Assembly: GCA_022497155.1 (NCBI GenBank)
Contig: MU385761.1
Location: 1-64,000 of the forward strand
DNA length: 64,000 bases
DNA from: Whalleya microplaca
Lineage: Eukaryota > Ascomycota > Sordariomycetes > Xylariales > Xylariaceae
Direction of reading: 5' to 3'
This document shows, piece after piece, positions 21,944 through 33,282 of the stretch (within the stretch, counting starts at the first letter, position 1; each line of letters begins with the position of its first letter). A program made the position numbers and the translations under genes. Under the pieces are notes generated by a model. The model was not told where the DNA came from, did no database searches, and saw nothing but the letters and a program-made list of their open reading frames with translations.

Positions 21944-22936
21944 ATGAAATCATTAATACTCGCGGCCGCGGCGCTGCTCACGAGGCTGGTCGTCGTCGTC
22001 AACGCCGTGCCGTTCGAGATGCCGCCGTCTCGCAGAATCGGCGGCGAGCCCGCGCTGGACCCAGACTTCCCCGATCCCTCCATCATCCAAGACCCCAGCG
22101 GCACGTGGTACGCCTTCGCCACGGCGGGCAACGGCAAGCAGATCCAGGTCGCCAACGCCACCGACCTGTACGGGCCGTGGACGCTCCTCAACGTCGACGC
22201 CCTGCCGAGGGCCGGCGCCTGGTCCACCGGCAAGAACACCTGGGCCCCCGATGTGCGGCGCACGCGGAACGGCACCTACGTCATGTACTACTCGGGCGAG
22301 GTCCTGAGCAATAAGATGTTCCACTGCATCGGCACCGCGACCTCGAGCTCGATCCTCGGCCCCTACACGCCGGCCGATACGCCCTTCGCCTGCGACCTCA
22401 CGACGGGCGGGTCCATAGATCCCTCGGGCTTCCAGGACGCCGACGGCAAGCAATACGTCGTGTACAAGGTCGACGGGAACAGCCTAGGGCACGGCGGTAG
22501 TTGTAAGAACGACAAGGCGCCGATTGTGCCAACGCCCATTCTGATGCAGGAAGTCGGATCGGACGGCGTCACGAAGATAGGGAACGCGACCCAGATCTTC
22601 GACCGCACGGAACAGGACGGCCCGTTGGTCGAGGCGCCGAGTCTGCTGCGCACCGACGAGGGGCTGTACGTGCTGTTCTTCAGCAGCGGGTGCTTCACGG
22701 AGGAGAGCTATAATGTTAATTACGCGACATCATCGAGTTTGGAGGGCCCGTATCAACGAGCCGACAAACCCATATTAATAACTGGCCAATACAACATGCG
22801 GGCACCTGGTGGCGCCACGGGCATCTTCTATGAGGATGGCATCGGTGTGGCGTTCCATGCTGATTGTCCAGCGGGGCGATGTTTGTATACCTCCGATACG
22901 GTTATCAACGACAAGGTGGTTAGATTCGTGATGTGA
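21944..22936 (+). CDS. Secreted family-43 glycoside hydrolase
   Basis: Single exon, 330 codons. An N-terminal signal peptide (about residues 1-22) is followed by a five-bladed beta-propeller GH43 domain. The three family acidic residues are visible: base Asp44 in DPDFPDPS, pKa modulator Asp159 in GGSIDPSGF, and acid Glu230 in PLVEAPSLL. Family 43 enzymes hydrolyse arabinose- and xylose-containing plant polysaccharides; the exact substrate (arabinofuranosidase, arabinanase or xylosidase) cannot be read from this sequence. The enzyme is secreted and likely acts on plant cell wall. Start chosen at the Met directly before the signal peptide. Its third positions are GC-rich. It stands alone in intergenic DNA with no visible cluster partners. 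Confidence 0.9.
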   Translation: MKSLILAAAALLTRLVVVVNAVPFEMPPSRRIGGEPALDPDFPDPSIIQDPSGTWYAFATAGNGKQIQVANATDLYGPWTLLNVDALPRAGAWSTGKNTWAPDVRRTRNGTYVMYYSGEVLSNKMFHCIGTATSSSILGPYTPADTPFACDLTTGGSIDPSGFQDADGKQYVVYKVDGNSLGHGGSCKNDKAPIVPTPILMQEVGSDGVTKIGNATQIFDRTEQDGPLVEAPSLLRTDEGLYVLFFSSGCFTEESYNVNYATSSSLEGPYQRADKPILITGQYNMRAPGGATGIFYEDGIGVAFHADCPAGRCLYTSDTVINDKVVRFVM

Positions 22937-24818
22937 GAGAGGCATTATCTACCTGGGAAACGGGCATAGAACAAAAATGGCATGCATAGACTGCATCGGG
23001 TCGGCGTAACGGATATAGACAGAAACTGTGTGGGCAGGCCGACATCAGTCGCGCTGACAGTACTTTCTGCATAAGGGGAATGGGCTTAGATTATGATTTG
23101 GATTCTGGGAAAGAGAGCGGATGATACCAAACGTATTCGTTATAGCAATGTTTAATTTGTTTTTCTCAAGCTGTCTGGGATACATCTGCATCATGTTGGA
23201 GACTCACTAGTCATCACACTTCTGCTAGATATCTCAGTATATGAAGCATCAAGACACGATACGAATTCTGGTTATACCAGGTTATCGAAATACTATAGCA
23301 AGGTGTTCCTTGAGAAACAATGTGCTTAAACTTATCAAAAGAATGAACCGCTGTCTCGTCACTCAAAACTCTGGGAGCTTCCATGGCGGCTCAGTCAAGC
23401 GCCATCCATTTTCCTACTAGGTAGGTGTTTACGGCTAGGTAGGTTGACTGATTGGTTTGTGATGTTGAAGTTTGCTACTTTGTTCTATCATCGACGGTCT
23501 AGCATCGAGGACTTCAGCATCTTGGGAATCCCGGTGGGCTGGTCATACCGGCTAATGCCGTCTGATAGGCACATCGAGGGCTCGAGTCCACTTATGTATG
23601 ACGATGGCCATTTAGCCACCGAGTAGAAAGCACAGGCCACCGACAGGTTGAGATCTTAGAATAAGCGCCCATTTCCCCAATCCATAGTCTGCAAGCTGCA
23701 CGCTCCCATCACCCATCACCATCACATTCACCCGAGATCCTCGACCGCACCATGCTTGTCGATGCGTGACAAGGCTTATAAAGTCTCCCGTCCAATTACG
23801 TTATTTCCCGATTTCCTCCCAACTCTTCCTCGAAGCGCCACATGATATGCAGTACGACCTCGGCACAGCTCGCACAGAAGGTCTTCTGTGGAATAGCATG
23901 CTCTGCGGCGCATGCAAGCCCCAGAGATCAACCGTTTCGCATGGTCTTACAGCAGATGCCTTATCAATTTGGAACTGATCTGTCTCTTGTGCACTTGCTA
24001 GCATGCTGTGCGACAAGTGCTCTCGCCCACTGAGAGCCACTTACTGGTTTGAGACACAAGAGAACAGTCCTGAGGTAGGGTTGTGCGAGCTGTGCTGTTG
24101 GTGTCCAGCCTTAAGCCAAGTGGCCTATGATGGCCATGAACCTTGCCGCCAATGACCTCGCTGTTGGCCCACTAGAGTTGCTAGTTGAGATGAGTGGACA
24201 AATCACAGCGCTTAGAAGTGAAATCTGTAGCCTGGTCTCTTCCTACTAACTCTCTACGTCGTATTAAACTTTCGATATACATATTCACCTCCTACAGTTT
24301 GACAATGGGAGATTCTTCCCCTACTCCAGAATATGCAAGGGATCGGGATGTTTGTTCAATAGCGCGGGCGGCAGGACATTAGGATCCCTAATGATGCTAC
24401 CCGTGTGTCTATGTTCAAACGTCAGACACTGAATATCACTAGGCCAAGAGCAATGTGAAAGTGATAACGTGTTACATTGCACCAACACCACAAGCACACC
24501 GAACTGCACTTGCAGTATGTTGGAAGTGCCCAAAGTACAGTCAAATCTCTGAATTGATATATGATTTGGTCTGTCCAGAAGATCGTGCTATATTTCACTC
24601 ATTCTATCGAACGTTTGCACGTCGTTTCTATCTTTGGAGGGCTTATTTCTGTACCCTATAATATTCCCCATGTTTGACGTGTAGGGTCCTATCCAGCTGG
24701 CTGGAAGTTCGTGCTTAACAACAATATTGTTGTAGTTCCTTTCGTTCTATACCTTAATTCTGCGTTCTCTCTCGGTATTCCATTCATTTGCATCATTCCT
24801 TCTTTATCTCCAGGCGAG
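22937..24818. other. 1.9-kb intergenic region
   Basis: No supported gene. A GGCTCGAGTCC sequence at 23579-23589 resembles a tRNA B box, but no cloverleaf can be drawn around it. Confidence 0.4.
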
Positions 24819-26453
24819 ATGGCTTCCTCAACGTTCATTCTTCTTCTTCTTGCCCTCATTATTCAACATGCAGCCACATTGCAGGTTACACCGGACTCTC
24901 CTTGTGCTTCTTTCTGTATAGATTCTCACGGTCTCGACGTCTCCGATTCAAATTCATCAAGCACGAGAAACAAGGACATCAGTTGTAGTGATTCCGAGTA
25001 TTCCTTGTCGTCGGCTGGTCAGAAATTTCAGAGCTGTGTTAGTTGTCTCCAAGAGAGCACCTTTGCTAAGGGGAAACAGAATGACCAGCTCTGGTTCTTA
25101 TGTAGGATTTTTATTGGCACCCTCCAGACCACCTTGCTAACGAGTGCCCAGATAATATTCGATATACCTTCGATTACTGTATTTTTGGGTTTCCCAATGC
25201 CACAGATGTTGCCTCGACACCTTGTTCAACCTCAACGGCATGTGGACATCTAGAGGGCGCCTTGGTAGAAGGTATCTTGGATCCAAGCAATCCTGACTAC
25301 TCGTTCTGTGCCGTTGATGGTGGGGCCTTGGCCAGTGATGTGGTCTCGAAATGCCTGTCATGTGTGGCCGCTTCCGACGGCCAGGGCTACTTAGCCAATT
25401 GTAAGTCGTCCCATGGCCTTGCCTCTATTGCTAGCTCTAACAACCCTCCCAGACCTTGTTGCCTTGGAGGCAGGTTGCAAGCAACAGCCACCTGCCGGCA
25501 CACTAATAGGATTGTATGACACTGTCTTCTCGGAGACTATGATTAGCGCTATAGATCCTACCACAGAGACGAGTCCTAAAGGAAGCCAGCCGGCTCTGGC
25601 CGTACCACAAATAGCGGGAATCGTTGTTGGTGCCATCATTATCATTCTAGCTATAGCTGGATTCATTTTCGTTCGTTGTCGCAAGCAGCGGAATCGCCGC
25701 TTGCGACTTGAGGGTGCAACCTCATCTACTGCTAGACCGAAGCGCAGCCATCATCGGCCTGACTCTTCCCTATCATTCCGTTGCCAGACACATATCTCTC
25801 CTAGGTCACCGGCATTGTTTCCTAACCCATCTGACAGCACTATTGAAGAAGAGAAACCCTACTCGGAACCTAATTGTGCCCTCGGCTCTCATCCCATTTT
25901 CCCTGAGCCGCCAGTGTCAACGCAAGCCACGTGGCAAACACATAATTCCAACCCAGGCTTCAAACATTCCTTCAAACAGGAGAACAAGAGCTTACCCTTG
26001 CACCATATCACAACAGCCATCCCCACCATCCCAGGGAACGTGTATCACTCAAGCTCGCCCAACGCAACCCGCTTCTCCCCTGCAGACGATTTCACCACGC
26101 CTGTAAGCACCACTAGCACGAAGAGCACGGTCCAACCCTTCCCCTTCAAGCCGTATCATCCAGGCGAATACGGCCCCTGCCCACCGCAGATTATGATCAG
26201 TCCCGTCAATTCCGACGGCAGCGTGTTCACAAGCCCCACATCGGGGTCTACAGCTAGTCCGCTCCTTAGTCACGCCTGGGATCAAAGGACGCCGGCGTGG
26301 GAGCTGCCCGCGCGTGTCTCGAGTCGGACACCCGGTGCGGTAATGGCAATTGGAAAGGGCAGGGAAAGGGGAAAGAGGGTTAGTAATACGGGAAGCCCCG
26401 TCGAGACCAAGCAGATTAAGGTCAGTTTCCCTGCACCGCCTACGAGGCGGTGA
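24819..26453 (+). CDS. Secreted Cys-rich single-pass membrane protein (paralogue 2)
   Basis: Three exons: 24819-25101, 25152-25400 and 25453-26453; 510 codons. Signal peptide MASSTFILLLLALIIQHAAT, then a Cys-rich ectodomain (DSPCASFC, FQSCVSCL, NIRYTFDYCIF, CLSCVAASDGQGYLANY) and a membrane segment at about 231-251 (IAGIVVGAIIIILAIAGFIFV) followed by basic residues. The cytoplasmic tail of ~250 residues is Ser/Pro/Thr-rich and probably disordered. It is homologous to the gene at 13732-15187, with matching order of cysteines and two shared intron positions; the other gene's middle intron is missing here (TSTACGHLEG reads straight through). The tails are much less alike than the ectodomains. 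It is possibly a surface sensor; no function is known to me. Confidence 0.8.
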
Positions 26454-28406
26454 TTTTGGCGCGCGTGTGCGTTTATTTATATGCGTATATGATGGGATGG
26501 GGGTCTAGGATGTAGTCGGAGGTGGCGTGGCGGATCGGCGAAATCAGGTTTCAGGGGAAGCGAATAGTGTTTTCAGCTGTGGGTGGGACGGGGCCGGTTT
26601 GAGTCACCTGGAAGTAAAGACGAGCTTGAGGGATAACCTAAGCGAAATCTCGACGTAATAAAACTTGTATGATTATATACATCCATTTCCGGCCTATTCC
26701 AGATGCTCTTAATGAATTCTAGAGAATTCTAATGGTCTCATTATTCCATACCCATTGTTCACCTTGAGATTCTCGAACCGTACTGTCATCAGAGGCATTT
26801 GCCTCTTGCGTCTACGAGTGCTTCCCTTGCGTTAGATACAATCAACAGTGCCGTGAGCCCTGCAGTTTCTCTCCGTCCCTTCAACATCACCCCGCGTGAC
26901 AGCCAAGTCAAGCAACAGCTTGACTTGATAAGCACGGGGACGTCGCCAACAAGCTACAAACTAGTACAGCTGCACGTAACCATCCCCATGGAATGCAGCT
27001 ACTTCCGCGGCTTACCTGACTGCTAACTGCCTAGACCCCTACCGAAACATGAAGCATGGGACAGCGCACTATCTATAGTATGTATGTGGTCAGGTCCCTG
27101 AGCATGTATAAGCGACGGCCATGTGGGTCTCGGAGAGCCGACAACGTGGATGTTTGCCGGCTCCCACCCACACTCTGCCGGTGCGGTAGTAATGCCGACT
27201 TGGCAAAGGACGTGTAGTGATAGCTTAGATTCACCAAATGGATTCTACAAGCAAAAACACCGAAGACAGATTTGCTCAGTTCAGTGGTAATGAACCTCTT
27301 TGGTTAGCACGACATCCGACTCACTAGGCTCTGATCATTCCAATCGTTCTTGGTAGCAGGTATTGACTCGTCGACTATGCTTACGAATGACCTCTTATAC
27401 AATATTTTCTAATATATCTCCTTAATACGAAGCTAGGTTGACATGATTCTAACGACGACCAGGTAGGATGAGATCATACAGATTATTTAACAAGTGAAGA
27501 GGATTACTTAGAATATTAGTCAGACATATGTACATCTATATCCTTACGTCTCCATGCATTGAATTTTCGGTACGTTTCAATCACGTTCAAATCAGGAACT
27601 TCATTAATTGATCAAGCGCTTACCTTTAGTTAAGTTCAGACCTGTGTCCGTTCATTAACGGAGAATACTCAATCTTTACGTCGCCTTCAGTCCTTAGTAA
27701 GTTGATACTCTCAGAGCATCCACCAGTAGGCGACTCAAGACTAAGTATATTACTTCTGCGTAGTGATAGGCAGTCCAGGTCAGCCAAGGTTTAGTATCTA
27801 TTGCTTAAAAGCGGGAACGAGTGCTTGGGGCACAACAATATCTCATAATTTACCGGCACTAAGGAAACAACCCTGAGCGTCTTAGCAACTTCCTTAAACG
27901 GATAATATTGGTTCAGTGCATCGGGCTTAATTCAGGTCGCATATATAAGGGGAGCATCTCTGCACATTGCGCAAGCATCAGGACACCCTGTAGTTTTGGG
28001 ACGAAGGGCTTCTACTACCTACCTGTCTAAGCACATCGCCGATATCTTCTGAGAGAGAAGTCATTAGTATTCTTAGTGTACGCATTGCATACTGTAGCAT
28101 TGACTGCGAGGGCTAAATATAGGCGTACCTGTAATCCTAGTTATGTACAGGGGCTCACTGATGCAATGATATTCATCGTCGTTGGCAGGTACACAATCTC
28201 TCTAAGAGACGCAGGATATTGTCGCTAGTGTCTTACTGAAGGCTAACAACTATAGAAGTGGAAACCCAATTTCGGAGGGCATTGGAACTACAATGAATGC
28301 TCCTTCTAGAGACTCTATGTGTCGTGTTCATAAATTGACAATAAAAATGAGGACTAAGATGTGCAGGATGGATGAAGGGGAAACCTGGAGTCCGGAATTC
28401 AGGCCA
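26454..28406. other. 1.95-kb intergenic region left of the MULE
   Basis: No supported gene, RNA or repeat. A short Met-initiated piece near 27239 followed by a GT donor could be the start of a small spliced gene, but nothing downstream supports it. Confidence 0.4.
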
Positions 28407-28415
28407 CCTGTATAT

Positions 28416-28509
28416 CGAAACGTCTAAAACGACTGTGTACATGGCTAAAACGACTGTGTTCCACCCAATAGTGGAGTTACCTAAGCCACAGTACATTTTA
28501 TCAGTAAAT
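28416..28509. repeat. MULE terminal inverted repeat, left
   Basis: 94 bp starting CGAAACGTCTAAAACGACTG and ending TTTTATCAGTAAAT. It is the exact inverse of 31233-31326. Confidence 0.93.
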
Positions 28510-28718
28510 GAATGTACATCCTCTACACAACAGATCCTAACACTCTCAATCAAGTGCTTCAACAACAACTTACAACAACACTCAACAACGCCCAATTCCT
28601 TCAAAACTGCAATAATATTCAAACGCACACGTTTTCTTATCTTATCTTATCTAATCTAATTGGCAACCAAAAATCAATTTTTTTCCACGCAAGTTGGATT
28701 TTTCAGGGGTAATACAAT

Positions 28719-31148
28719 TCAACGCCTCCCTCCTGACCTGGACCTCCCTGACCTCCTCAAACTACCCCCTGCCGGCGCCGTCGATGGAGGAGGCATGAGG
28801 CCATTCACAGTACGCCGCGTTGCTCGACTCCCTTCAACAGTCACTGGCAGCTGACCTGTCCGCCGGCGCTGCCGAGGAGGCTCATCGTGAGAGGGATCCC
28901 GCCTTGTGCTGCTATCCTGCCGAGCCGGCTGCGTTGCTGGAATCACCACATCTTCCTCCCCTGCCGGCGCCTGGACCAGTGGCCTTGAAGCTATCACCAC
29001 ATCCTGGGCCACACTATAAGCGCTTACCGGCAGCGGTTGTGCTCCATTCACATTCCTCCGCCGGCGAGGCACCACCTTAGGATCGAGTTCCCGCAACAGC
29101 CGCATGGCCTCCTCTGATAACAGCTGTTCACCTTTTCGAATCCACCAATGGCTGTGAACGTGACTGAGCTCTAATTCCCTCACTCCCTCCAACAGCCCGA
29201 TAATCGTATGCTTGCAAGGCAACCCGAACTGCTGCGAAAACGCGTGAGTACACTCCCCTCGTGGACGCCTACCATCTAACGCATCTTTAGCCAGCTGATA
29301 TTGCTCAAAGATCATACGCTGAGCTTGATGGCTTAGATGATAACGAAGGTTCACCATTACCAATACCTCGTCGTACTGCCGTATTCGACTTTCTTGCTCC
29401 CTAGCCAGCTTTTGGCTGAATCGATTCTTTACCCGATCGAACGCAGCCCTGACGGCTTCGTGGAGTTGTTCAAGGTTGGCGAACCGATTCCTCAGAAACC
29501 TCTTCAGGAAGCCGTGAGACCATTCAGTCCGACCTGTTGCCCTAATGCCGAAATTTCGATGGTGTTTGATTTCAAATTCAGCAAATTCGTGAAGCAACGG
29601 ATAATAAGTATCCCTTAGATACTTGATAATCGGCTGTTGACCTGCGAACTCACGTAATATAATCTGCCATACCTCCTCAAAGCCTTCTTTCGTGGATGAG
29701 TAAATTGCTGACCTCCACGCATATAAGATGCCATCAGCGTTACCCCTGAATTTTCGACCTGATCCTGGTTCGGCCAGACCAGCGTGGCCGTTGATTGGCT
29801 GACGGCCAGCAGCTCGTACACCCTCTTCAAGGTGAATTTCCCGATCTGGCTGATCTAACAGCCTGGCAGCGTACCGGCCTGCTTGAGGATCGGTGATAGC
29901 GCCATCAGCCTCGTCAACCTCGTTGGCGCCAACCGCCTCGGCCTCGTCTTCGGCCTCCTCTTCACGCAGCCGACTTCCGATGCCTCCTTGCTGCTCGCCG
30001 AGAATCGTGCCTTCGAGCGTGCCTATCCATTTTTTCCTGACATTATACGCCACGTTTTTGAGAACGTGCCAGATGCAAATCTGGTGTTTAACGCTGCTGC
30101 TATACACCTGTCTGGCTGCCTTCTTGAACGCCTTGTCATAGTCGCTGATAATCACATAAGGATCTTCGATGCCGTGCTCCGCTGCGCACTCTTTCAGCTG
30201 CTCTAACACCCACGTAAATGAGGCTTCCTTTTCACCGCTTAGGAGGGAATATCCCACAGGATATGTGGTATGGAGTGACGTCACACCGCTTAACTGACAG
30301 AGAGGCATCTCGAACCGGTTGACTTTATAGGTATTATCAACTGACAGTAGCTCAGGGTTGTCTTTCCAAAGCTCGATACACCAATCGTATAACCAAAAGA
30401 CTCTTTCGATTCGCTCGTCGTTAGGATTCCGGTATATTTTGTGCCAGATGCCGTCGTTTTCGAGAATATGAAGAAACTGCTGCGTAGCAGTGCGGTCCCC
30501 GAAGCGTGCCTTTCGAGCCTTGAAGAGATGGTTCAAAACCACCTTGCTGTCGATATCAACGTGAGGATATTTTTTATGAATATCGTCAACTACATCTGAA
30601 GCCGTGTGTTTCGGCTTAGCAGCAGCTAATTCGATTTCTTTCAATACCTCCGGACTGAGATGGTTCCGCCGATTAGCTGCAATATATGATGGCCTCAAGG
30701 ACATCGGATGGCAGTGATTTCGGCGGTCTTTAACGTAAGAAAACCTCCATCCAGGGTGGCCAATATATGGCTTGCGTTTCCCCTGAGAGTACGATAACGC
30801 ACCCTGCCACGGGCAATTTTCTCTGACAATCCCTCTTTGTCTTTTGCCGGTGCCGCGTGAGGTGAATTCTCTGCCTTTATAACACTCAAAGACGACTCTA
30901 GCCGGACCATTCAAGACCTCCGTGAAATTGTCGCTGCGGCAGCGTACTACAGCAAAGCCGGCGGCTTCACACGCGCGCAAGAGGTCAGATTCAGCCTCTT
31001 GGAGGTCAGACCAGACCCTCGATTCAAGAGCCTCAAGGGAGGAGTCTTGTGGTTGTGATAAAGGTGGTTCGGAATCAATAGATTCAAGAAATGCATTTAA
31101 TAAATCATCATCGTCGGCGAAAAGGTTAGAATCGATAAATTCGGCCAT
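28719..31148 (-). CDS. MULE transposase
   Basis: Intronless, 809 codons, from an ATG at 31148. An N-terminal DNA-binding region (FAR1/WRKY-GCM1-like: CYKGREFTSRGTGKRQRG, CPWQGALSY and the H-x-H in NHCHPMSLRPSY) precedes the MULE catalytic domain. That domain has LLSVDNTYKVNRFEMPL with the first Asp, VIISDYDKAF with the second Asp, and HQICIWHVLKNV. A candidate third acidic residue lies in KEGFEEVWQ. An acidic, Gly/Ala-rich spacer (about residues 385-470) separates the second and third parts. The C-terminal CTHAFSQQFGLPCKH resembles a SWIM zinc finger. No stop or frameshift is seen, so it may still be functional. It lies wholly between the two terminal repeats. Confidence 0.93.
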   Translation of the reverse strand: MAEFIDSNLFADDDDLLNAFLESIDSEPPLSQPQDSSLEALESRVWSDLQEAESDLLRACEAAGFAVVRCRSDNFTEVLNGPARVVFECYKGREFTSRGTGKRQRGIVRENCPWQGALSYSQGKRKPYIGHPGWRFSYVKDRRNHCHPMSLRPSYIAANRRNHLSPEVLKEIELAAAKPKHTASDVVDDIHKKYPHVDIDSKVVLNHLFKARKARFGDRTATQQFLHILENDGIWHKIYRNPNDERIERVFWLYDWCIELWKDNPELLSVDNTYKVNRFEMPLCQLSGVTSLHTTYPVGYSLLSGEKEASFTWVLEQLKECAAEHGIEDPYVIISDYDKAFKKAARQVYSSSVKHQICIWHVLKNVAYNVRKKWIGTLEGTILGEQQGGIGSRLREEEAEDEAEAVGANEVDEADGAITDPQAGRYAARLLDQPDREIHLEEGVRAAGRQPINGHAGLAEPGSGRKFRGNADGILYAWRSAIYSSTKEGFEEVWQIILREFAGQQPIIKYLRDTYYPLLHEFAEFEIKHHRNFGIRATGRTEWSHGFLKRFLRNRFANLEQLHEAVRAAFDRVKNRFSQKLAREQESRIRQYDEVLVMVNLRYHLSHQAQRMIFEQYQLAKDALDGRRPRGECTHAFSQQFGLPCKHTIIGLLEGVRELELSHVHSHWWIRKGEQLLSEEAMRLLRELDPKVVPRRRRNVNGAQPLPVSAYSVAQDVVIASRPLVQAPAGEEDVVIPATQPARQDSSTRRDPSHDEPPRQRRRTGQLPVTVEGSRATRRTVNGLMPPPSTAPAGGSLRRSGRSRSGGRR

Positions 31149-31232
31149 TATAATAGCTTCAATGGCAGGTGTTGTTGTTGTTGTTGAAAAGAATTAAAGC
31201 GGTGAAGTTTCGATGGTAGGAAAGCTACTTGT

Positions 31233-31326
31233 ATTTACTGATAAAATGTACTGTGGCTTAGGTAACTCCACTATTGGGTGGAACACAGTCGTTTTAGCCA
31301 TGTACACAGTCGTTTTAGACGTTTCG
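31233..31326. repeat. MULE terminal inverted repeat, right
   Basis: 94 bp, the exact inverse of 28416-28509, followed by the right copy of the target duplication CCTGTATAT. Confidence 0.93.
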
Positions 31327-31335
31327 CCTGTATAT

Positions 31336-31952
31336 AATTTATTCAGGGGTTGGGTTTGGAGTCTGGGGCAAAGGAAACGTAACGGCGGCTTTATTGGTAT
31401 TTCATCGAGCCTAAATATCGCAAGGTAGTATCATTGCACCTCCGTGAACTATGTATCCTAGGCTGCTAAATTGCATGTGTCGTGGCATTAGATAATGTAT
31501 ACGGTGACAGACTGAAGAGGGTGTATATTTTGTCTAGAACCTCTGTGGGGCATCTAAATACCGACTACTGCGTTGACTCCGCGTTCAGGCTGACGTCGCA
31601 ACCCGAGAGGTAGATCACGGCAGCTCTGTTCAATCTCTACTTACCCCACGTCTAAGTCGCAACCGGGGTGCACCATCCGGGGTATACCACTTCCAAGCCC
31701 TGCCTATTTCGGCAATTAAGTAAGGCCATTGTACCTTGAAGATATCCAATGTGGCATCTCTGGAAAAATGTGTTGTGGCATTTCCATGTTACTTGCCAAG
31801 CCCAGGCTAGAGAGAATCGAATGTTGAATTCAACCGAGATACAAAAACTAGCGAGGCGCTGGCCTCTGGTGATGTTGGGTGCACCGCCTATTGATACTTA
31901 CGCGATTCTCAATACCGGATTTCTTGAGTGACAACTCCAAGATTTGTAAGAA
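31336..31952. other. Region between MULE and transporter gene
   Basis: 617 bp holding the promoter and 5' UTR of the ATO-family gene. No open frame looks real. The MULE insertion sits at its left edge, so it may have displaced upstream control sequences. Confidence 0.4.
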
Positions 31953-32996
31953 ATGGCAAACCACCAGACTCCAGTCTCCACGAACAGCCATGACGAGGAA
32001 AAGGGGCTGCAACGATCGCCAACAGGGGTGACAATGTCCCCGGAACTGTTCGAAAAGGTATTGTCTAACACATTACCTAGTGCCAACATAGATATGGTTG
32101 CTAATATGCGTAGCTCTACCTGACCCCTAAAGTCCCCCGTAGTGGCGATAATCATAGACGCTTTGCCAACCCAACTGCACTTGGCTTCCTCGGGTGGGTA
32201 TAATTCAAAATCGGGAACGTTAAGCCAAAGTACTTACGTGTTTAGCTTTGTCATTGCGGCCTCGACGTTTGGAATGATAACGATGGGATGGGGGGGAACT
32301 AACGGTCTTTCACCTGTAGCGTGAGTATACCCCTATCTACCTCTACCACAATCTAGACCCCTAACTTATTTGCTTCCAGGGGTATTTTCTTCTTCACAGG
32401 TCCGGTACTGATGCTCCTCGCTCTGGTCTTCGAATGGATTATGGGCAACTTCTTCTCCATGATGGTCATGGGCCTGTTCGCTGTCTTTTGGCTATCCTTT
32501 GGCTTACTTCAGGTACCAAGCCTTCCACTTGGGGCTCCGTACGCGACTCCGGATGATCCCACTGGCACTGCCTCGACCGAATACAACGCGGCCATCGGGC
32601 TTTACCTCTTGGTCTGGGGTTTTGCATTCCTGACATTCTTCATCTTTACACTGAAAATCAATACGGTGCTTGCAGTTATCTTCGGCCTTACAACGACAGC
32701 AGCTTGGATTCTTGCCGCCGCATACTTCAAGGGGTCATGGGGTGACTACGATGCGGCATCAAACCTTCAAACAGTAAGTATCCAAATTCAAATCATTTAC
32801 TACCGAAGAGAGTTCTTACTAATATTCCTAGGCTGGTGGTGCAATCATATTCGTAGTATCTCTCTTGGGTTGGTACATGTGTTTCATTATCATGGCAGGA
32901 GAAATGCGTATTACCCTCAGACTTCCTGTTGGTGATTTGAGCCACTTATGGCCTAGCACAGACATAGACCTAGCCACAAGGGAACACGATGACTAG
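31953..32996 (+). CDS. GPR1/FUN34/YaaH (ATO) family acetate/ammonium transporter
   Basis: Five exons: 31953-32057, 32114-32193, 32246-32320, 32380-32773 and 32832-32996; 272 codons, typical for the family. The protein is a six-helix plasma-membrane channel or transporter for acetate and other small monocarboxylates, linked in yeasts to ammonium export. The family signature NPTALGFLGF is visible (split by intron 2), followed by membrane segments rich in Gly and Phe. A short hydrophilic N-terminus precedes it, and the C-terminal MRITLRLPVGDLSHLW is also typical of the family. All introns are GT-AG and restore one continuous frame. Secure call; the substrate is inferred. Confidence 0.9.
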
Positions 32997-33282
32997 TAAA
33001 ATTGGTAGCAAGTAGAGGAATTGAGGGATGGGTGTTGGGCAACATGAAAGCGAATACGTTGATAAAATTGAAATCACATCTAGGCCAGTGCCTAGACTAG
33101 GCTTCATGACCAGACTGTACAGATTATAAATGAAGGGATCCTGGAATATAAAATGTAAATATAGTCGACTGGGACTGTATGCAAGGCTCCCTCGAGTGTT
33201 ACTGAAATATATGCCAAGCTAATTAATTGCGACGTGCGTCCCCTCCCGTACATGTATCCAATGTGTTTATGATGAACTACCC

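Larger units (their letters stand above)
28416..31326 (-). mobile_element. Complete Mutator-like (MULE) DNA transposon
   Basis: A 2911-bp element with 94-bp terminal inverted repeats (28416-28509 and 31233-31326) that read as identical. It is flanked by a 9-bp target duplication CCTGTATAT (28407-28415 and 31327-31335). Each terminal repeat contains an internal direct repeat of CTAAAACGACTGTGT. It encodes one intact transposase on the minus strand and nothing else. Nine-base duplications and MULE transposases are typical of the Mutator superfamily, known in fungi as Hop-like elements. No RIP-type decay is visible, unlike the LTR elements here, so the insertion is recent. Confidence 0.93.

Noticed and set aside
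23579..23589. B-box-like GGCTCGAGTCC suggesting a tRNA
   Set aside because: No acceptor stem or T-stem pairing can be formed around it and no A box is at the right spacing.
27239..27410. Short Met-initiated piece with a GT donor, possible first exon
   Set aside because: The best continuation stops after about 18 more codons and nothing downstream resembles coding DNA.
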